Shown here one piece after another: positions 45,561-47,549 of a stretch of DNA of 47,549 nucleotides. The DNA comes from Micromonospora sp. ATCC 39149. GTDB lineage: Bacteria > Actinomycetota > Actinomycetes > Mycobacteriales > Micromonosporaceae. The notes under the pieces are model-generated. The model worked only from the letters and a program-made list of their open reading frames with translations. It was not told the origin of the DNA and made no database searches. A program made the position numbers and the translations under genes. Every line of letters starts with the position of its first letter. The first letter of the stretch is position 1. The DNA is taken from positions 3,643,393-3,690,941 of the forward strand of contig NZ_GG657738.1 in assembly GCF_000158815.1 (NCBI RefSeq). The letters are read 5' to 3'.

Positions 45561-47123
45561 TCAGCCGAAGTAGCGGTGCAGCTCCCGGGTGAGCACCTTG
45601 CCGGTGGCGTTGCGCGGCAGGTACTTCACGAAGACCACGTCACGGGGGACGCTGAACTGGGCCAGGTAGTGCCGGACGTACTCGCGGACCGCCTCCGGGT
45701 CGAGGGTCTCGCCGGGGTGCAGGGCGAGGAACGCGGCGAGCCGCTGGCCGTACTCCTCGTCCGGCACGCCGATCACGGCCACCTCGCGGACCTGGGGCAG
45801 CCGGGCGACCAGGTCCTCCACCTCGGACGGAAACACGTTCTCCCCGCCGGAGACGATCATGTCGTCGGCCCGCCCGTCGACGAAGAGCAGCCCGTCGGCG
45901 TTGACCCGGCCGAGGTCACCGGTGTCCAGCAGCCCGTCCCGGCTCTCCCGGGCGGCGCCGGAGGTGTAGCCCTCGAAGAGCATCTCGTTGCCGACGAAGA
46001 TCCGGCCGACCTGGCCGGTGGGGACCGGCCGGCCCTCGTCGTCGAGGACGCGCAGCTGGGTGCCGTGCGGCGGCCGGCCCGCGGTGGTCGGGGCGGCCCG
46101 CAGCTCGGTGGGGCCGGCGATGGACGCCCAGGACACCTCGGTCGAGCCGTACAGGTTGTATAGGACGTCGCCGTAGGCGTCCATGAAGCGCAGGGCGAGC
46201 CCGCCGGGCAGCGCCGACCCGCTGAGGGCGACCACCTTCAGGGGTGGCTTCTGCTCGGGCGGCGGCACCTCCATCAGCCGCTGCACCATCACCGGCACGG
46301 CGAACATGGCGTCGCAGCGGTGCGCCGCGAGTGCGTCCAGCGTGGCGGCCGGGTCGAAGCGGCGGTGCAGCACGATGGTCGCCCGCAGGGCGAAGCAGAC
46401 CTGAAGGGCCGCGTACCCCCAGGTGTGGAACAGCGGCGCGGCGATCATCACGGTGTCCCGGACGTGCAGCGGGATGCGGTCGATGATGGACACCAGCGGG
46501 CCGAAACCGTGCGGGGTGGGCCGGCGCGCCCCCTTGGGCGCGCCGGTGGTGCCGGAGGTCAGCACGACGGTCCGGCCCTCGCGCGGTGGCGGCTGGAGGT
46601 CGCTGGGCGGTGCCGCCGCGACCAGTTCCTCCAGCCGGGCCTCGTCGACCCGGTGCAGTTCGGCGGGGAGGCCGAGGGTCCGCTCGGCGAACTCGGCGTC
46701 GTGTACGAGGACCTTGAGCCCCTGCTCCTCGGCGACGGTGGCGAGTTGAGCGGGGGAGAGCCCGGTGTTGACCAGCACCGCGTCCGCGCCGAGCAGAGTG
46801 GATGCGACCACGGCCTCGACCAGCCCGTGATGGTTGCGGCAGAGCAGCCCGATGGGGTCTCCGGGGGCCACGCCGAACACGCTGCGTAGCGACTTGGCCA
46901 GCCGTTCGGCCCGGTCGAGCAGGGCACCGTACGTCAGCTCCGTGCCCCGTTCGTCGACCACGGCGGTGCGGTCCGGGTCCCGGGCGGCGGCCTGGCGCAG
47001 CTCACCGGCGAGGTTCCAGCCCCACCGGCGCAGTGCGTTGAGTTGCGCGGCGACCCGGATCGGCCGGCCCGGGGTGAGCAGCCCGCGCCGGGTCAGCGTG
47101 GCGACGGTGAACGGCAGATCCAT
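45561..47123 (-). CDS. Acyl-CoA synthetase (AMP-binding, ANL superfamily)
   Basis: A 520-residue adenylate-forming enzyme. Key motifs are VVLTSGTTGAPKGARRP (phosphate loop), AAPLFHTWGYAAL, VLYNLYGSTEVSWASIAG, LLDTGDLGRVNADGLLFVDGRADDMIVSGGENVFPSEVE and the catalytic lysine near the end in PRNATGKVLTREL. The ATG at 47123 (MDLPFTVATLTRRG) has AAGGAGA upstream. It activates a carboxylic acid, probably a fatty acid of medium to long length, to acyl-CoA. It is encoded downstream of an acyl-CoA dehydrogenase on the same strand, separated by a terminator-like hairpin, consistent with fatty-acid degradation. The exact substrate is unknown. Confidence 0.95.
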   Translation of the reverse strand: MDLPFTVATLTRRGLLTPGRPIRVAAQLNALRRWGWNLAGELRQAAARDPDRTAVVDERGTELTYGALLDRAERLAKSLRSVFGVAPGDPIGLLCRNHHGLVEAVVASTLLGADAVLVNTGLSPAQLATVAEEQGLKVLVHDAEFAERTLGLPAELHRVDEARLEELVAAAPPSDLQPPPREGRTVVLTSGTTGAPKGARRPTPHGFGPLVSIIDRIPLHVRDTVMIAAPLFHTWGYAALQVCFALRATIVLHRRFDPAATLDALAAHRCDAMFAVPVMVQRLMEVPPPEQKPPLKVVALSGSALPGGLALRFMDAYGDVLYNLYGSTEVSWASIAGPTELRAAPTTAGRPPHGTQLRVLDDEGRPVPTGQVGRIFVGNEMLFEGYTSGAARESRDGLLDTGDLGRVNADGLLFVDGRADDMIVSGGENVFPSEVEDLVARLPQVREVAVIGVPDEEYGQRLAAFLALHPGETLDPEAVREYVRHYLAQFSVPRDVVFVKYLPRNATGKVLTRELHRYFG

Positions 47124-47261
47124 CCGCGGTCTCCTTCGGTGGCGTGCGGGCAGGGCCCCACCTGGAACTCCGTGCCCGGCGGGGGCCTGTCGATCATGCA
47201 CCGGCGGTGGTGGCGGGGCCCAATCACGCCCTGCTCACGGGCCTTTTCGGTGCCTTCCGTG

Positions 47262-47301
47262 GCCGCGCCGGAGCCCTCGGTGACGAGGGCTCCGGCGCGG
47301 C
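47262..47301 (-). terminator. Strong hairpin terminator after acyl-CoA dehydrogenase
   Basis: A perfect 18-bp stem: GCCGCGCCGGAGCCCTCG (47262-47279) with CGAGGGCTCCGGCGCGGC (47284-47301), loop GTGA. It lies just past the dehydrogenase stop on the minus strand. Confidence 0.75.
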
Positions 47302-47379
47302 TGCCGTACGTGGTGGTGCGGTGACGGGCGCGGGATGGTCCGGCTGGTCCGGTGTCGAGGCCGCGGTGGCGGCTCGGGC

Positions 47380-47549
47380 TCAGCGGACGTACACCCCGGA
47401 GATGGCCCGGGAGATCACCAGCCGCTGGATCTCCGACGTGCCCTCGAAGATGGTGTAGATCTTCGCGTCCCGGTACCAGCGCTCGACCGGGTGGTCCCGC
47501 AGGAAGCCGGCCCCGCCGAGTAGCTGTACGGCCTTCTCGGTGACCGCCA
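47380..47549 (-). CDS. Acyl-CoA dehydrogenase, C-terminal part
   Basis: The window ends inside this gene; only about 55 residues are seen: [20 protein letters not shown], then [20 protein letters not shown] and a short tail ending RAISGVYVR. The GGx[10 protein letters not shown] and [15 protein letters not shown] motifs are the C-terminal FAD-domain signatures of acyl-CoA dehydrogenases. The stop is TGA at 47382-47380. It is upstream of the acyl-CoA synthetase on the minus strand and is followed by an 18-bp hairpin. The start lies outside the window. Confidence 0.93.
   Translation of the reverse strand, partial: AVTEKAVQLLGGAGFLRDHPVERWYRDAKIYTIFEGTSEIQRLVISRAISGVYVR

Overview
The window is high-GC actinobacterial DNA. 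Strong G/C bias at third codon positions, GTG and TTG starts, GTGA/ATGA stop-start overlaps, an HspR/HAIR heat-shock circuit, several apparently leaderless promoters and the gene families present all point to Micromonosporaceae, probably Micromonospora. The genus is an inference. Nearly all of it looks like stable chromosome: I see no insertion sequence, phage, CRISPR array, tRNA or rRNA.

Layout. 1-2280 (-): 2-oxoacid dehydrogenase operon, E1alpha-E1beta-E2, with E2 cut by the window edge and apparently frameshifted. 2791-4476 (+): a broken Pro/Thr-rich surface protein and a PAP2-like membrane protein. 4550-9361 (-): two translationally coupled membrane-tethered P-loop GTPases (one frameshifted) and a conserved unknown. 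9420-13930 (+): dnaK-grpE-dnaJ-hspR behind two HAIR operators. 14068-17792: two small unknowns, a KhtTU-like K+/H+ antiporter pair and a divergent lipoprotein with BNR repeats. 18073-20752 (+): clpB behind a HAIR site and a CRP-like palindrome, with a lesion inside AAA domain 1. 20870-26345 (+): a tightly packed run of DUF4178, DUF2617, DUF4247 and DUF350 proteins, a bitopic unknown, a membrane-embedded spermidine-synthase-like enzyme and a polytopic membrane protein. This run is the best candidate in the window for a poorly described system. 26467-30092 (+): two membrane proteins, an SDR, pyrE and an ArsR regulator. 30272-35191 (-): a DedA protein and the Pnkp-Hen1 RNA-repair pair. 35265-39263: small proteins, a holin-like membrane protein, class II aldolase, a LOG-family protein and a DUF3151 protein. 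39318-42506 (-): a MinD/ParA-like ATPase with a very long Pro-rich N-terminus and a degenerate diacylglycerol-kinase-like protein. 42629-45332 (+): purA and purD, separated by nested palindromes. 45375-47549 (-): a 32-codon signal-peptide-like ORF, an acyl-CoA synthetase and the C-terminus of an acyl-CoA dehydrogenase.

How the genes work together. HspR should bind the HAIR sites and repress both the dnaK operon and clpB, tying the two disaggregase partners into one heat-shock response. Pnkp and Hen1 together end-heal, seal and 2'-O-methylate broken RNAs. The DUF350/SpeE run looks like one membrane-localised complex that uses an aminopropyl or related amine transfer, but its substrate cannot be read from sequence.

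A caution for users of this sequence: at least four genes (E2, GTPase 1, clpB, DUF3151), and probably the surface protein at 2791, show apparent small frameshifts although the flanking coding sequence looks intact. This density in housekeeping genes suggests sequencing or assembly error at least as strongly as real decay.
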